From Bombyx mori (lineage: Eukaryota > Arthropoda > Insecta > Lepidoptera > Bombycidae), in contig NC_085120.1 of NCBI RefSeq assembly GCF_030269925.1, positions 13,047,501 through 13,111,500 of the forward strand: a stretch of DNA of 64,000 nucleotides. The letters are read 5' to 3'. The notes under the pieces were generated by a model, which worked only from the letters and a program-made list of their open reading frames with translations, was not told the origin of the DNA and did no database searches. A program made the position numbers and the translations under genes. Positions 1 through 11,115 of this stretch are shown in pieces; within the stretch, counting starts at the first letter, position 1; the number at the start of each line of letters is the position of its first letter.

Positions 1-2184
1 TTACGATCTTGCAGTTTAGACAATTGAGGCTTGTTATGTTTAACACATTGACTGCGTTATGCGCCTTAATAGCCCCACACGCGGCTAATCCCTGATGCCG
101 CAGTCAAAACTTTTCGCTTGGTGCATAAGGCGACTAGTCCACATTTCTATAAGCATAGGGTATATTCGAAAACATTTTTGAGGCCTATAAGGTCTCATAG
201 CGTAAGCAAGTCCAATCTTGCCTTGGAAAGACCTCATATGGCTAAAAATTCCTCAAATAGTCTCACAGTCAACGTGTTAAGCGTCCACTAAGGATTTTTG
301 GATATTTCATCCTAAGAGTTTGTATTAAAATCTGACATTTTAAAGTGAGAAGCACGAACTATCACATACTGATTGTGTACAAATATACGTATGTCGACGT
401 TCTTAAAATTTTACCCCCAAGAGGGTAGGACAAAGCTGTAATAAAACTTGATACTGTTGTTATAGCATCCCAAGGAAGATTTCTCTGCCGTTACAGAAAG
501 GTAGAGTGCTAGCAGTGAATACGAAAAAAGCAAGGAAAGCTTTGTAATCTGAACCGCCATTAAATAGCACATTTTTTTTTTATTTCTGATTCAATTGACG
601 CTACCAGGCTAACATAAATACCATAAGCTCTCACTATAATATCCCAACTCAGTATCGTACTACAGTCTAACTCGGTTCGCAGCGCGCATTAGACTCCTTG
701 CACAGTCTTATAATAAGCGACCCAACAAGTCCGAAATTGTAAGTTCATTCTACGAAAGTTTCAACAGAACTGTTTATTTTGGAATCTAATCGTTTAAGAT
801 TAATAAAAAGGTTGTCACTTAGTCATATTTAAAATAGGATTGTGTAATGATAAATACCCGTAACTAAAATTTATGAGCTGGTAAACTTCAGTTTCCGTCA
901 ACAACATCAATTCACACAACCAAGTTAGTGCATATTACTCAGAGCCTTTCAAACCTTGTTTCAAGGACATATCCTTGCGCGACGACCTGTCGCAGCGTTA
1001 AGAAAGCACCGCGAAAGGGTTCTTTCCAAGTCTGGATTGTGCGTGATAGAAAAATCCGACCTAATTTTCCGATAAAAAATGCTCTAAAACATTGCTCTTG
1101 CCTAGAAGTCGTCGGCGACATTTGTTTCTGTGTCGTCAGGCGGTTTCCGTTCACTGTCTTTTTTTTCCTCTAAGACAAATAAGTTTCGTTTCGTGACATA
1201 ATTATGGCAATACCTTTTCCGTAAGATTCACTCGGATATGTTTTCCTTAAATTTTAGGTAGGTATTCGCTCCCTTATTACTCAAAACGTACATGGTTATT
1301 CAGATTCAATGCATCCCGTGATAGCTTGTCGCTCATGTGCAGTGCCAGTAACGGAAAGATTTCTCTTTGTTTGACCCAAAATTGTTATTAATATTTTAGC
1401 AGTAGGTGGATACCCTTGAATGCCGAGTTCAGTAGAAATAAAAAACTGTTTTAGTATTATAGTTATTATCATTTTGATGTTAGTAAGTTGTACTGAGTGT
1501 AAAATCGATAGGCGAAAAATGTGATTTTTAGGCGAGGTATTCCAATCAGTTTTAACAAGTAATAGGAACTTCATCTTCAATAAGACCCTTGACTGGGTAC
1601 TAATCGATAAGCGATTGTCAGTTGTGCCGCGACTGCCGCCAATAGACTACAGGATGTCAGGGCCCGGGTTTTCATAGATACTGTCTATCAGGTTCTACCC
1701 GTGGTCCGCAGATACCACTGTGAATCACGTCACTCATCACACATTACAAATACGCGGCGACATTTTCTTGTGTTTCGCTTTTTGGACTCCGATATGAACT
1801 TATCGTCAAATAGACGGTTAACCTAACTAAGAAAATATTTGTATAAACTCCTCGCAGCCTGTGAATTGTACTAAGCTCCAAGTACTTAAGCAGCGAAGTG
1901 AAAAGCCGTTCCGCTCTCACAGATAACGAGTTACCTCGCTCCTCACCTCATTATCTGAGAATCGAGGCGGCCGATAACAACATTACCATTTGATGAATTT
2001 CAATCTAATATTATATCTGCGTAGTGTATCGGTAAGATTGGATTCTGTATTGAAACGAAGAACGTAAGTAACCAATAATACAACAGAATGTAGACGAGAT
2101 TTTGTACGTGTGTGACCCGGAGCTCAAAGCGTCTCACGTAAATTAGGTTGCAGGTTCAGATATCTACTACTACATAACATACCG
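1..2184. other. AT-rich stretch without recognised feature
   Basis: No exon, SINE or transposon family is recognised. The short open frames near 928-1173 (plus) and 939-1154 (minus) overlap on opposite strands and match nothing I know. If the neurobeachin assignment at 35 kb is right, this may be intron or downstream sequence of that gene. Confidence 0.5.
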
Positions 2185-2618
2185 TTTTTTATAGCTTAGA
2201 TGGGTGGAATAGCTCACAGCCCACCTGGTGTTAAGTGGTTACTGGAGCCCATAGAAATCTACAATGTAAATGCCGCTACCCAACTTAAGATATGAGTTTT
2301 AAGGTCTCAGTATAGTTACAAGGGCTGCCCCACCCTTCCAACCGAAACACATTACTGCTTCACGGCAGAAATAGGCAAGGCGGTGATACCTACCTGTGCG
2401 GACTCACAAGAGGTCCTACCACCAGTAATTACGTAAATTTTAATTTTGCTGGATTGATTTTTATTACCCGATGTTATTAATTCATCGTGGATGTCAATCA
2501 TGAACATTTGTCAAGTACGTATTTCATTAGAAAAATTGGTACCCGCCTGCGGGATCCGAACACTGGTGCATCGGTAGATACGAATGTACCGGACGTCTTA
2601 TCCTTTAGGCCACGACGG
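2185..2618 (-). repeat. Bm1 SINE, near full length
   Basis: On the minus strand the element starts with a tRNA-like head whose B-box (family form GTTCGAATCC) is mutated here, and ends in AAGC-TATAAAAAA. On the plus strand it begins with TTTTTTATAGCTTAGATGGG and ends in TTTAGGCCACGACGG. The body matches the other Bm1 copies along its whole length. Bm1 is the main tRNA-derived SINE of Bombyx mori. Confidence 0.9.
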
Positions 2619-2936
2619 CACGACACACCGTGTCTACATTAGAGCTATTGACGAATACAAAGAGAGGTGGTGGAGTGGTCATCGCTTCATTAACACGATG
2701 ATATTTAAAAAAGCATTCGAAGCAGAGTCGTCAACTATTGTTCTTAATTAAAACTATTTTAATGGCATTCATTATGTGGTGTGTTTGTTGACGAGGTTTT
2801 GAACATTTAACAGTTTTTGTTACCGACTGAGGCATAATAATACGCCGCACCAATTTATCCATCCTAGCTCAGTTGAAGATCCGGACTAGACTCTCCACCA
2901 TTTGCATGCGAAGGATTCTTGAATACTTTGGCCACA

Positions 2937-5900
2937 TTTTTTTTTTTTTTTTTTTTTTTTATTGCCCTTGTAGGCAGACGAGCATACGGCCCACCTGATG
3001 GTGAGTGGTTACCGTCGCCCATGGACTTCAGCAATGCCAGGGGCAGAGCCAAGCCGCTGCCTACCGTTTAATACTCTCCACAAGCCTCGTTTGAAGAAGG
3101 ACATGTCATAGCGCTCGGGAAACACCGTGGAGGGGAGCTCATTCCATAGCCGGATGGTACGTGGCAAAAAAGACCTCTGGAAACGCATTGTGGATGACCG
3201 CAGTGGCTCCAGGTAGTATGGATGAACTCTACTCCGGTGGCGGGCGGTGCGATGGTAAAAACGAGATGCCGGTATCATCTCGAACAATTCCTCAGAGCAC
3301 TCCCCATGGAACATACGGTACAAAATGCAGAGGGAACCGAAGTCCCTCCGCAGACCCAGAGGCTCCAAACGATCCGTGAGAATGGGATTATCGACAATCC
3401 GAACGGCCCTCCTCTGTATGGAGTCAAATGGAAGAAGCTGGTATTTGGGAGCCCCGGCCCAGAGATGGGAGCAGTACTCCACGCGAGGCCGGACTTGTGC
3501 TTTATAAAGCAAAAGCCTTTGTCCAGGCGTGAAGTACCGCTTCGCTCTGTTGAGGACTCCCAGCATTTTGGACGCCAACTTGGCTTTGCCTTCCAGATGA
3601 CTCCGAAACTGGACATCGCTCGAAATCTCGAACCCAAGTATCCCAATACTCTCGGAAGGTTGCAGGGATACTCCTTGGAATTGCGGCGCCATGACAAAGG
3701 GGTCCTTCTTCGCAGTGAACGCGCAAACTTGTGTCTTTATCGGGTTGAATTGAACCAAGTTCAATTCACCCCATTCGGAGACTCGCCCCAGAGAGTTCTC
3801 CACTTCAGACACAAGTTTAGATCGTCTCTCTTGCACCGCGCTCCGAGAGAGACTCTGATGGCCGATATATCGCGCATCCCCCGTGCTGTCATCCGCATAG
3901 CAATGCATGCCATCAATAGACAGCATGTCACTGATATACAGGATGAAAAGCGTGGGGGAGAGCACCGAACCTTGTGGAACACCAGCGTTAATGGTCATGG
4001 TATCAGAGCAGTCACCGTCTACAACGACCGTGATGCTCCGCCCATCCAAAAAGCTAGCGATCCACTTGCAGAGACCCTCGGGGATTCCGTAAGATGATAG
4101 CTTCGACAGAAGTGCCCTATGCCAGACCCTGTCGAAGGCCTTCGCGATATCAAGGCTCACAGCAAGAGCCTCGCCCTTGCTCTCCAAGGCTTCAGCCCAC
4201 CTGTGAGTAAGGTATACGAGAAGATCGCCAGCTGAGCGACCATGACGGAAACCGTACTGTCGGTCACTGATCAGCTGGCGATCTTCAAGATACTTCAGGA
4301 GTTGTATATTTATTATTCGCTCCATCACCTTGGAAAGCAAGGAAGTTATCGCGATAGGCCTATAGCTCGATGGATCCGACCGGTCACCCTTCTTGGGGAT
4401 AGGGTGGACGTGGGCGGTCTTCCATGAAGACGGAACCCTGTTAGCGCAATAAGAGAGGCGATACAGACGCGTTAGCGCAGGCGTCAGCTCAGGGGCGCAC
4501 GTTTTCAGAACCACTGCGGGGATGCCGTCTGGCCCACTCGACTTATGGACGTCCAGGAGTCGGAGTTCCCGCCTGACTGCACACTGTGTAAAGCAGATCT
4601 CCGGCAGGGAACTATCACACCGGGGGATGTTCGGTGGTGTGGCACCCCCGTCGTCCACGGTCGAGTTCGAGGCGAAGAGTTTGACCAGAAGGTCAGCCTT
4701 CTCTTTTGCACTATGGGCCAGACTGTCATCGGACTTTCGCAGTGGTGGGAGACTAGACCTGCAAAAGTTTCCTTCTGCGGCTTTGGCGAGCGACCAAAAA
4801 GCACGGCTCCCAGAGGGATAGCTCTTTAGTCGCTCGCCAACTCTAGCAACGTGCTCCGACTTCGCCTTGGCAATAACCTTCTTGTAGGACCTGGAAGCGG
4901 CGTTATATTTCCGCCTTTCCTCTGAGATGTTAGGGTCCTGACGTCTCCTGGCATTATCCCATGCCACGTATGCGGACCGCTTGAGGTGTGCAGCATCCCT
5001 GCTGGCATTGTTATACCAGGGTCTGCTGCGACCCCCAACGGGCACTTCAGAGGAGGGAATAAACAATTCCATCCCCTGGAGCACCACGTCTTTAAGACGG
5101 TCCGCACAGACGTCAGGATCAGCAGAGGAAAAGCAGAACCGCCCCCATGGGTAGGATGCGTAAAATTCACGCAATCCATCCCAATCTGCTGACAAATACT
5201 GCCAAACTCTTCGATACCTGGTCGTCGTTCGACGACTAGGACGAGAGAGTGGTGTGGCAGCACGGATAAGGCAGTGATCAGACGATCCAAGCGGAGCGTC
5301 GACCACTACACTGTATCCGGCTGGATCGGTGGTCAGCAGAAGGTCCAACAGAGAAGGCTCGTGCCCCTCAATATCTGGGACACGGGTGGGCTGTGTCACC
5401 AGCAGGGAGAGGCCGTAGGCCAGGGCGAAATCGTAGGCAGCCCGACCCGGGAGGTCAGTGGTTCTGGACCCCAACCACTCTTGGTGGTGAGCGTTAAAAT
5501 CTCCAAGAACCACCACCTCCGCAGATGGGTACTGCTCAAGCACGCGGCTAGTCCCCTCTTGCACATGCTCTATCAGAGCTGAACCTGCATCACTGCTCTG
5601 GGACCTGTACAGGCACGCGTAGACTCGGGTACAACCCCCATGGTCTACGCGCAGCCACAAGAGGGACAGGTCCCGTTGTTCGAGGCCTCGTAGACGGCGA
5701 CAACAGACATCAGCCCGGACGAATACACACACCCCGGCTTTACGCAGGAAGTTGTGCTCCAATACGTGGCCGGGGTATTCAAGGTACGAAGTATCATCCG
5801 GAGCAGATATCTGCGTCTCCGTCAGAAAAAGGAGGGCAGGCTGCGCCGTCTCAAGATGGTGGTGTACGGCGTCGAGGTTGCTGTGTAGGCCCCTTACATT

Positions 5901-6310
5901 GCTGAAATCCACATTAAATGTGGAATGGGGCATCGCCGACAAAACCCTTTTCCTTTTTTGTACTGTCATGTTTGATTTTTTTTTGTTTGGAGAGTGGGAA
6001 TGGGTGGGGTAGGAAGTTCGAAGCGAAATCATGACGATACCTGAATAAAGCGCGGAACACAGTACGTGCTCGACCACGGGTTGCGTGAGAGACTGACGCA
6101 GGGCATGGAAGGGCCCCCAGTCCACCCTGCGTGCGATCGCCGGGATCCACTCCGGTCTCCGACTCCGGCACGACGACCGCACGGCAGGATTTTACACCGG
6201 TTGGCGGGACAGCTTCCCGGGGCGGAGTTTAGTAGAGACACCCGGGTTCAGGTCCCCAACTGACCGGCGGGCGGCGGCGAACACCGTTTCACTGGGTCTC
6301 CCTATACCCC
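2937..6310 (-). mobile_element. Non-LTR retrotransposon (CR1/jockey-like LINE), nearly complete
   Basis: A minus-strand LINE: a 24-nt poly(A) tail (T-run 2937-2960), a short 3' UTR and one long endonuclease/reverse-transcriptase ORF (3009-6182). GC content is well above the surroundings. The 5' end is not fixed; high-GC sequence continues to 6310, where a Ty3/gypsy LTR begins. The last ~70 bp before the tail (2961-3032) resemble the 3' end of Bm1. Decayed pieces of the same family lie at 26690-26890, 33535-33790, 41452-41535 and 56023-56114. The clade call rests on motif style and is inference. Confidence 0.85.
3009..6182 (-). CDS. LINE endonuclease/reverse transcriptase, intact ORF
   Basis: An uninterrupted 1057-codon ORF. 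The first ~60 codons are atypical, and translation may really begin at the Met of MTVQKRKRV about 70 residues in. An AP-endonuclease domain follows (about 90-310): LLFLTETQI, VVVLGDFNAHH and the SDHCL signature near its end. The reverse transcriptase occupies roughly 540-800, with SYRPIAITS, SLDIAKAFDRVWH, GVPQGSVLSP and the catalytic YADD. The C-terminal domain has the WNELPSTVFP block usual in this group. In the family such a protein nicks target DNA and copies its RNA at the nick. No stop or frameshift is visible, so the ORF could still be functional. No separate ORF1 (gag-like) is seen upstream, so the element may be 5'-truncated or may lack one. Confidence 0.9.
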   Translation of the reverse strand: MRSSCRSRRPEWIPAIARRVDWGPFHALRQSLTQPVVEHVLCSALYSGIVMISLRTSYPTHSHSPNKKKSNMTVQKRKRVLSAMPHSTFNVDFSNVRGLHSNLDAVHHHLETAQPALLFLTETQISAPDDTSYLEYPGHVLEHNFLRKAGVCVFVRADVCCRRLRGLEQRDLSLLWLRVDHGGCTRVYACLYRSQSSDAGSALIEHVQEGTSRVLEQYPSAEVVVLGDFNAHHQEWLGSRTTDLPGRAAYDFALAYGLSLLVTQPTRVPDIEGHEPSLLDLLLTTDPAGYSVVVDAPLGSSDHCLIRAATPLSRPSRRTTTRYRRVWQYLSADWDGLREFYASYPWGRFCFSSADPDVCADRLKDVVLQGMELFIPSSEVPVGGRSRPWYNNASRDAAHLKRSAYVAWDNARRRQDPNISEERRKYNAASRSYKKVIAKAKSEHVARVGERLKSYPSGSRAFWSLAKAAEGNFCRSSLPPLRKSDDSLAHSAKEKADLLVKLFASNSTVDDGGATPPNIPRCDSSLPEICFTQCAVRRELRLLDVHKSSGPDGIPAVVLKTCAPELTPALTRLYRLSYCANRVPSSWKTAHVHPIPKKGDRSDPSSYRPIAITSLLSKVMERIINIQLLKYLEDRQLISDRQYGFRHGRSAGDLLVYLTHRWAEALESKGEALAVSLDIAKAFDRVWHRALLSKLSSYGIPEGLCKWIASFLDGRSITVVVDGDCSDTMTINAGVPQGSVLSPTLFILYISDMLSIDGMHCYADDSTGDARYIGHQSLSRSAVQERRSKLVSEVENSLGRVSEWGELNLVQFNPIKTQVCAFTAKKDPFVMAPQFQGVSLQPSESIGILGFEISSDVQFRSHLEGKAKLASKMLGVLNRAKRYFTPGQRLLLYKAQVRPRVEYCSHLWAGAPKYQLLPFDSIQRRAVRIVDNPILTDRLEPLGLRRDFGSLCILYRMFHGECSEELFEMIPASRFYHRTARHRSRVHPYYLEPLRSSTMRFQRSFLPRTIRLWNELPSTVFPERYDMSFFKRGLWRVLNGRQRLGSAPGIAEVHGRR

Positions 6311-6677
6311 TGTGGCGTCCTCCACACAGTGGCAGACATGCAAAAAAATCGTACGGTGTAATGTGCATAAACAAAACGTAAAAAGCTCGACTCGTACGAC
6401 GGCCGGTCACGTCACCTCCCGCCCGCCAGTCCGCACCACGCTTTCGCTTGCGACGCATGTGACACTGCTATAATATTATAAACAATCGTTCTACCGCCAG
6501 TAAAAATATTTTATCATTTTAAACTTATAATTAATTATCCACTTCTTCTTTCTGCTTCCCTGTGCTTGTGCTTCTTACCAAATACAAACTATTAAACTGT
6601 TGGTGGAGTGTTTAATTTGGGATACTCTGGAACACGCCGGGACAAACCCCGTATCTCCCGCTACACGGACCGCCACA
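6311..6677 (+). repeat. 5' LTR of the CsRn1-type element
   Basis: A 367-bp repeat starting TGTGGCGTCC and ending CCGCCACA, so the termini TGTGGCG/CGCCACA are inverted copies. The 3' LTR pairs with it almost base for base. The primer-binding site starts two bases downstream. Confidence 0.92.
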
Positions 6678-6678
6678 C

Positions 6679-6692
6679 TGGTGACCCCGACA
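6679..6692 (+). promoter_or_regulatory. Primer-binding site, tRNA-Trp type
   Basis: TGGTGACCCCGACA directly follows the 5' LTR and is complementary to the CCA end and acceptor stem of insect tRNA-Trp, the known primer of CsRn1-group elements. Confidence 0.8.
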
Positions 6693-6741
6693 ACAAGAAG
6701 ATAAGTAGCATAAAACAGTAAGAAGACGATTTACATTAGTC

Positions 6742-7584
6742 ATGGCCAATCAAGATGTCGGATCGAAGTCAAACAATGGATCATCGAAGACTTTTACACC
6801 ATCCGACACGACCGACATTTATCGTATCGGAGTGCGACCACCACCATTTTGGGCCGAAGAACCAGCCGTTTGGTTCTCACAGCTAGAAGGCAATTTTGTG
6901 CTGTCCGGTATTAAGGATGACGATACAAAATTTTATTATGTCACTTCAACACTGGAACATAGATATGCCGCAGAAGTGAAAGATATCATCGTTTCACCTC
7001 CAAAAACCGGGAAATACGAACGATTGAAAAGCGAACTGATCAAGCGTCTATCTACATCACGAGAAAAGGAAGTAAAGCAGCTACTTATGCATGAGGAGCT
7101 TGGGGACCGACGACCGTCGCAATTTCTCCGACATTTGCAGCAACTCGCAGGACCAACGGTTCCAGAAGAATTTATAAAAACCATCTGGACCAGCCGCTTG
7201 CCCACTACACTTCAACCGATCATTGTATCTCAGAAACGACTGGATTTACTGGCTTTAGCAGACCTGGCCGACAGTGTGCACGAAATAATACCATGCTCGC
7301 CTCAAATAGCCACAACATCAGCACTAAAGGCTACAGAACCGTCGCTCGCGTCGATGGCTAAGCAGATCGACGAACTTTCAAGGCAAGTGAAGGCACTTAC
7401 GACCCATAAACACCGCTCCAGATCTAGGACTAGAAGAGACAGTCCAGATAGAAAAACGAAACGGTCACAGTCTAGCTATAAAAAGTTTCCGACTTGTTGG
7501 TACCACTATAAATTCGGCAATCAAGCGAAATGGTGCACAAAACCTTGTGATTTTCGGCCGGAAAACTACCAAGGCAGTCGGTAA
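6742..7584 (+). CDS. gag: Gag-like protein of the CsRn1-type element
   Basis: A 280-codon ORF from the first ATG after the primer-binding site. The N-terminal half has the retrotransposon Gag look ([20 protein letters not shown], then a stretch ending in [20 protein letters not shown]). It is followed by a basic Arg/Ser-rich segment (about 222-245) and a C-terminal zinc knuckle of form C-x2-H-x9-C-x3-C ([18 protein letters not shown]). This CHCC spacing differs from the usual CCHC and is typical of the CsRn1 family. Gag packages the element RNA into particles. The stop codon overlaps the pol start as TAATG (7582-7586), suggesting termination-reinitiation or a -1 shift for Pol expression. No internal break is seen. 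Confidence 0.88.
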   Translation: MANQDVGSKSNNGSSKTFTPSDTTDIYRIGVRPPPFWAEEPAVWFSQLEGNFVLSGIKDDDTKFYYVTSTLEHRYAAEVKDIIVSPPKTGKYERLKSELIKRLSTSREKEVKQLLMHEELGDRRPSQFLRHLQQLAGPTVPEEFIKTIWTSRLPTTLQPIIVSQKRLDLLALADLADSVHEIIPCSPQIATTSALKATEPSLASMAKQIDELSRQVKALTTHKHRSRSRTRRDSPDRKTKRSQSSYKKFPTCWYHYKFGNQAKWCTKPCDFRPENYQGSR

Positions 7585-10397
7585 TGGCGACGTCCGATAG
7601 CCAACATGTACCTGGTCGCCTATTTGTTTCTGATCGGAAAACGAAGATGCAGTTTTTAGTTGATACTGGCAGCGATCTCTGCGTCTTCCCCCGCACCGCT
7701 CTACGCGAATGGCGATCACCCACCAGCTACAAACTCTACGCAGCAAACGGAACTGCCATAGCCACCTACGGTTTCGCTCATCTAGAGTTGAACTTGGGCC
7801 TCCGTCGTGCCTACCAATGGCGTTTCATCGTGGCAGACGTCACAAAAGCCATCATTGGAGTCGACTTTCTATCATTCTACGGCCTCATCGTCGATTGCCG
7901 TAATCATCGCCTAATCGACAGCACTACGACATTGACGACACCAGCAGCTGCAGTTTTATCGTCGAACACTATTTCTTCTGTGAAGACATTGATCGGCGAA
8001 ACAGCTTACCATCAATTACTGCGTCAATTTCCTGAGATAACGCGCCCTGCTGGGACCGACCGTGTCATCCATCACGGCACAGTCCACCATATACGGACTA
8101 CGCCGGGACCTCCAATTTCATGTGCTCCACGCCGCTTAGCTCCGGATAAACTGCTTATCGCCAAAGAACAATTCGCAGCTATGCTGAAAAATGGAACTGC
8201 TAGACCATCAGAGAGTCTATGGTCATCACCTCTCCACTTAGCACCGAAGAAAAGCAGCGGATGGCGTCCATGCGGTGATTACAGGATGTTGAATGCGAGA
8301 ACGATTCCTGATCGCTACCCCATACGCAACATTCACGATTTCACCCACAATATTTCTGGATGCCAGGTATTCTCTACCATAGACCTGGTAAAAGCTTACA
8401 ATCAGATTCCAGTAAACAGCGAGGATATAGCAAAAACCGCAATAACAACCCCGTTTGGTCTATACGAGTTTCCGTATATGACTTTCGGACTCAGAAACGC
8501 AGGCCAAACGTTCCAACGCTTTGTGGACGAGATGACAAGAGGTTTGGACTTCACTTACGCTTTCTTGGACGATTTTTTGATATTTTCCCGGGATGAATCT
8601 TCCCACAGGAATCACCTACGCCAAATATTTGAAAGGCTCAAACAATATGGCATGGTAATAAATACATCGAAATGCGTATTTGGAGCGTCAGAAGTTACTT
8701 TCCTAGGCTACAAGGTTTCATCTGCCGGAATCAAGCCCTTGGAAACAAAAGTAGATGCAATCAGAGCATTCCCAGTACCAAAAACTGCTAAAGAACTACG
8801 CCGCTTTCTGGGAATGCTAAATTTCTACCGGAAGTTCATACCTGACGCAGCTAAAATTCAAGCGCCACTTCACATGTTACTAACCGACAAAATAAAAGGT
8901 TCTCACCCTGTAAACATCGCTGGTGACGCATTATACGCATTTGAAGAATGTAAAAACAGCCTATGCCGTGCTACATTGCTGGCACACCCTGACGCAGATG
9001 CGAAAATGGCAATCGTCACAGATGCTTCAGATACCGCAATTGGTGCTGCTCTTCAGCAATGTAAGAATAATACTTGGGAACCTCTAGCGTTTTTTTCACG
9101 GAAACTCAGTCCATCACAAGTAAAATACTCTCCTTACGACAGGGAGCTACTTGCGATCTATGAGGGAATCCAACATTTCAGACACATGCTAGAAGCTCGA
9201 CATTTTACCGTATACACGGATCACAAGCCCATATGCTACGCATTCGCTACCAGGAAAGATAAGTGCTCACCTCGACAGTTCCGCCACCTCGACTATATTT
9301 CGCAGTTTACGACAGATATACGTCACATATCTGGGAAAGAAAATGTCGTGGCAGATACTTTATCGAGAATTGAAGAAGTAGCACAACCCATCGACCTGAT
9401 ACAGTTAGCGAAATCACAAGATAGCGATCCAGAGCTAAAACGTTTACTAAAAGAGGAATCAACGTCACTGACCTTTCGTAAGCTAACTATACCTGGAACA
9501 AAAACACAGCTGGTTTGCGATGACAGCCAACAACTTCCACGGCCATTCGTCACAGCACCGTTTCGACGTCAAGTATTCAATAACTTGCATTCACTGAGCC
9601 ACCCTGGCGCTGCAGCAACTGCAAAGTTAGTAGCCCAGCGCTACGTATGGCCCAGTATGAGAAAAGATTGCCGTGAATGGACGAGGTCATGTCATTCCTG
9701 TCAACATTCCAAGATTACCCGACATGTAACCGTAACTCCTGGAACATTTCAATTACCACGGGCCAGATTTACCACTATACATATAGACCTAATAGGTCCA
9801 ATGCCAATATCGAACGGCTATAAGTATTGCCTAACCATCGTTGATCGATTTACAAGATGGCCAGAAGCCATACCGATCATGGACATAACGGCCGAAACCG
9901 TAGCTAAAGCCCTGATATCTGAATGGATAGCACGCTTTGGTTGCCCTACCGCCGTTATCACTGACAGAGGACGGCAATTCGAATCGGTCCTATTTAACAA
10001 TTTGGCTGAAATGGTCGGGTTCGAGCACAAACGAACGACGGCTTATCATCCTGCATGCAACGGCATGGTTGAAAGATTTCACAGGCAGTTGAAGGCTGCT
10101 ATAGTATGTCACTCAACATTAAATTGGACAGAATCACTACCACTTGTCTTACTCGGAATCCGAAACACCTTTAAAGAAGACATTCAAGCGTGTCCGGCTG
10201 AGTTAGTATACGGAGAAACGCTTCGATTACCAGGGGAATTGTTTCATTCATCCAAAAACAAAACAGATGATCTTACCGATTTTATGACTAGACTCCGATC
10301 GATAGTGAAGGATATACAACCGCAACCCGCATCTAGGCACTGCAAGAAAACAACATTGTTTTTAAGGATCTCGCTACAACAACCCATGTTTATCTAA
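7584..10397 (+). pseudogene. pol: Pol polyprotein, frameshifted near the C-terminus
   Basis: A 937-codon ORF whose ATG overlaps the gag stop. Domains in order: aspartic protease with DTGS at residues 27-30; reverse transcriptase with FLDD near 326-329 in place of the commoner YVDD or YLDD; RNase H with VTDAS near 478 and TDHKP; integrase with an HHCC zinc-binding region near 668-710 (CHSCQHSK) and a DDE core (HIDLIG about 732, TDRGRQF about 793, VERFH about 829). Near 10336-10356 the reading frame breaks and the ORF ends in an unrelated tail. The missing C-terminus continues in another frame to 10726. All catalytic motifs are present, but the polyprotein cannot be made whole from this copy. 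Confidence 0.9.
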
Positions 10398-10726
10398 GAG
10401 AAGACGCCTTGAAGGGGGCCCTCCAACCAGCTTACACCGGACCTCACGAAATACTGGAAAGAAATGATAAGGTATTCAAGCTGTTAATAAAAGGGAAACC
10501 AGTTTCCGTAACAATAGAAAGAATAAAACCTGCATATATACTCACAGATAACACAGATCTTGGAAGAAACACGTCATTTCCACCTTGTTCACGGATAAAA
10601 AAGAATCACGACGAAAAGGCTGCTGAAAAGGAGATACCTGAAAAGAAGACACCAGACAATGAAGGACCTGTTAAGAAAACACGTTCTGGAAGAACAGTAC
10701 GATTACCCATGTATTATCGCCCGTAG
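10357..10726 (+). pseudogene. Pol C-terminus (integrase GPY/F region) in shifted frame
   Basis: This frame continues the integrase C-terminal domain, with HVYLRED, the GPY-like block YTGPHEIL and IKGKPVSVTIERIKPAYIL, then a Lys-rich tail ending at 10726 just before the polypurine tract. It is offset from the main pol ORF by a small indel about 50 bases upstream of the pol stop. There is no own ATG, so it is a severed part of pol and not a separate gene. Confidence 0.82.
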
Positions 10727-10748
10727 GACGGTCTCTGGAGGGGAGTGG

Positions 10749-11115
10749 TGTGGCGTCCTCCACACAGTGGCAGACATGCAAAAAAATCGTACGGTGTAAT
10801 GTGCATAAACAAAACGTAAAAAGCTCGACTCGTACGACGGCCGGTCACGTCACCTCCCGCCCGCCAGTCCGCACCACGCTTTCGCTTGCGACGCATGTGA
10901 CACTGCTATAATATCGTAAACAATCGTTCTACCGTCAGTAAATATATTTTATCATTTTGAACTTATAATTAATTATCCACTTCTTCTTTCTGCTTCCCTG
11001 TGCTTGTGCTTCTTACCAAATATAAACTATTAACTGTTGGTGGAGTGTTTAATTTGGGATATATTCTGGAACACGCCGGTACAACCCCGTACCTCCCGCT
11101 ACACGGACCACCAAA
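10749..11115 (+). repeat. 3' LTR of the CsRn1-type element
   Basis: It starts TGTGGCGTCC right after the polypurine tract and matches the 5' LTR with scattered substitutions and small indels (about 3-4%). The terminal bases have drifted to CCACCAAA. It is followed by CTGGTGACC, the beginning of a second primer-binding-like site. Confidence 0.9.

Larger units (their letters stand above)
6311..11115 (+). mobile_element. Ty3/gypsy LTR retrotransposon, CsRn1 type
   Basis: Two LTRs (6311-6677 and 10749-11115) bracket gag and pol. A 14-nt primer-binding site, TGGTGACCCCGACA (6679-6692), is complementary to the 3' end of tRNA-Trp. The polypurine tract GGAGGGGAGTGG lies just before the 3' LTR. A Cys-His-Cys-Cys zinc knuckle in Gag plus a tRNA-Trp primer are hallmarks of the CsRn1 group, to which the silkworm element Kabuki belongs. 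The LTRs differ by roughly a dozen changes in 367 bp, so this is not a very recent insertion. No target-site duplication is found, because the 3' LTR runs into another LTR-type unit at 11116. Confidence 0.9.

Noticed and set aside
928..1173. Overlapping plus and minus frames near 1 kb
   Set aside because: Mutually antisense, no splice context, no recognised domain.
3222..4097. 291-codon plus-strand ORF
   Set aside because: Antisense shadow of the LINE reverse transcriptase ORF, with no family resemblance of its own.
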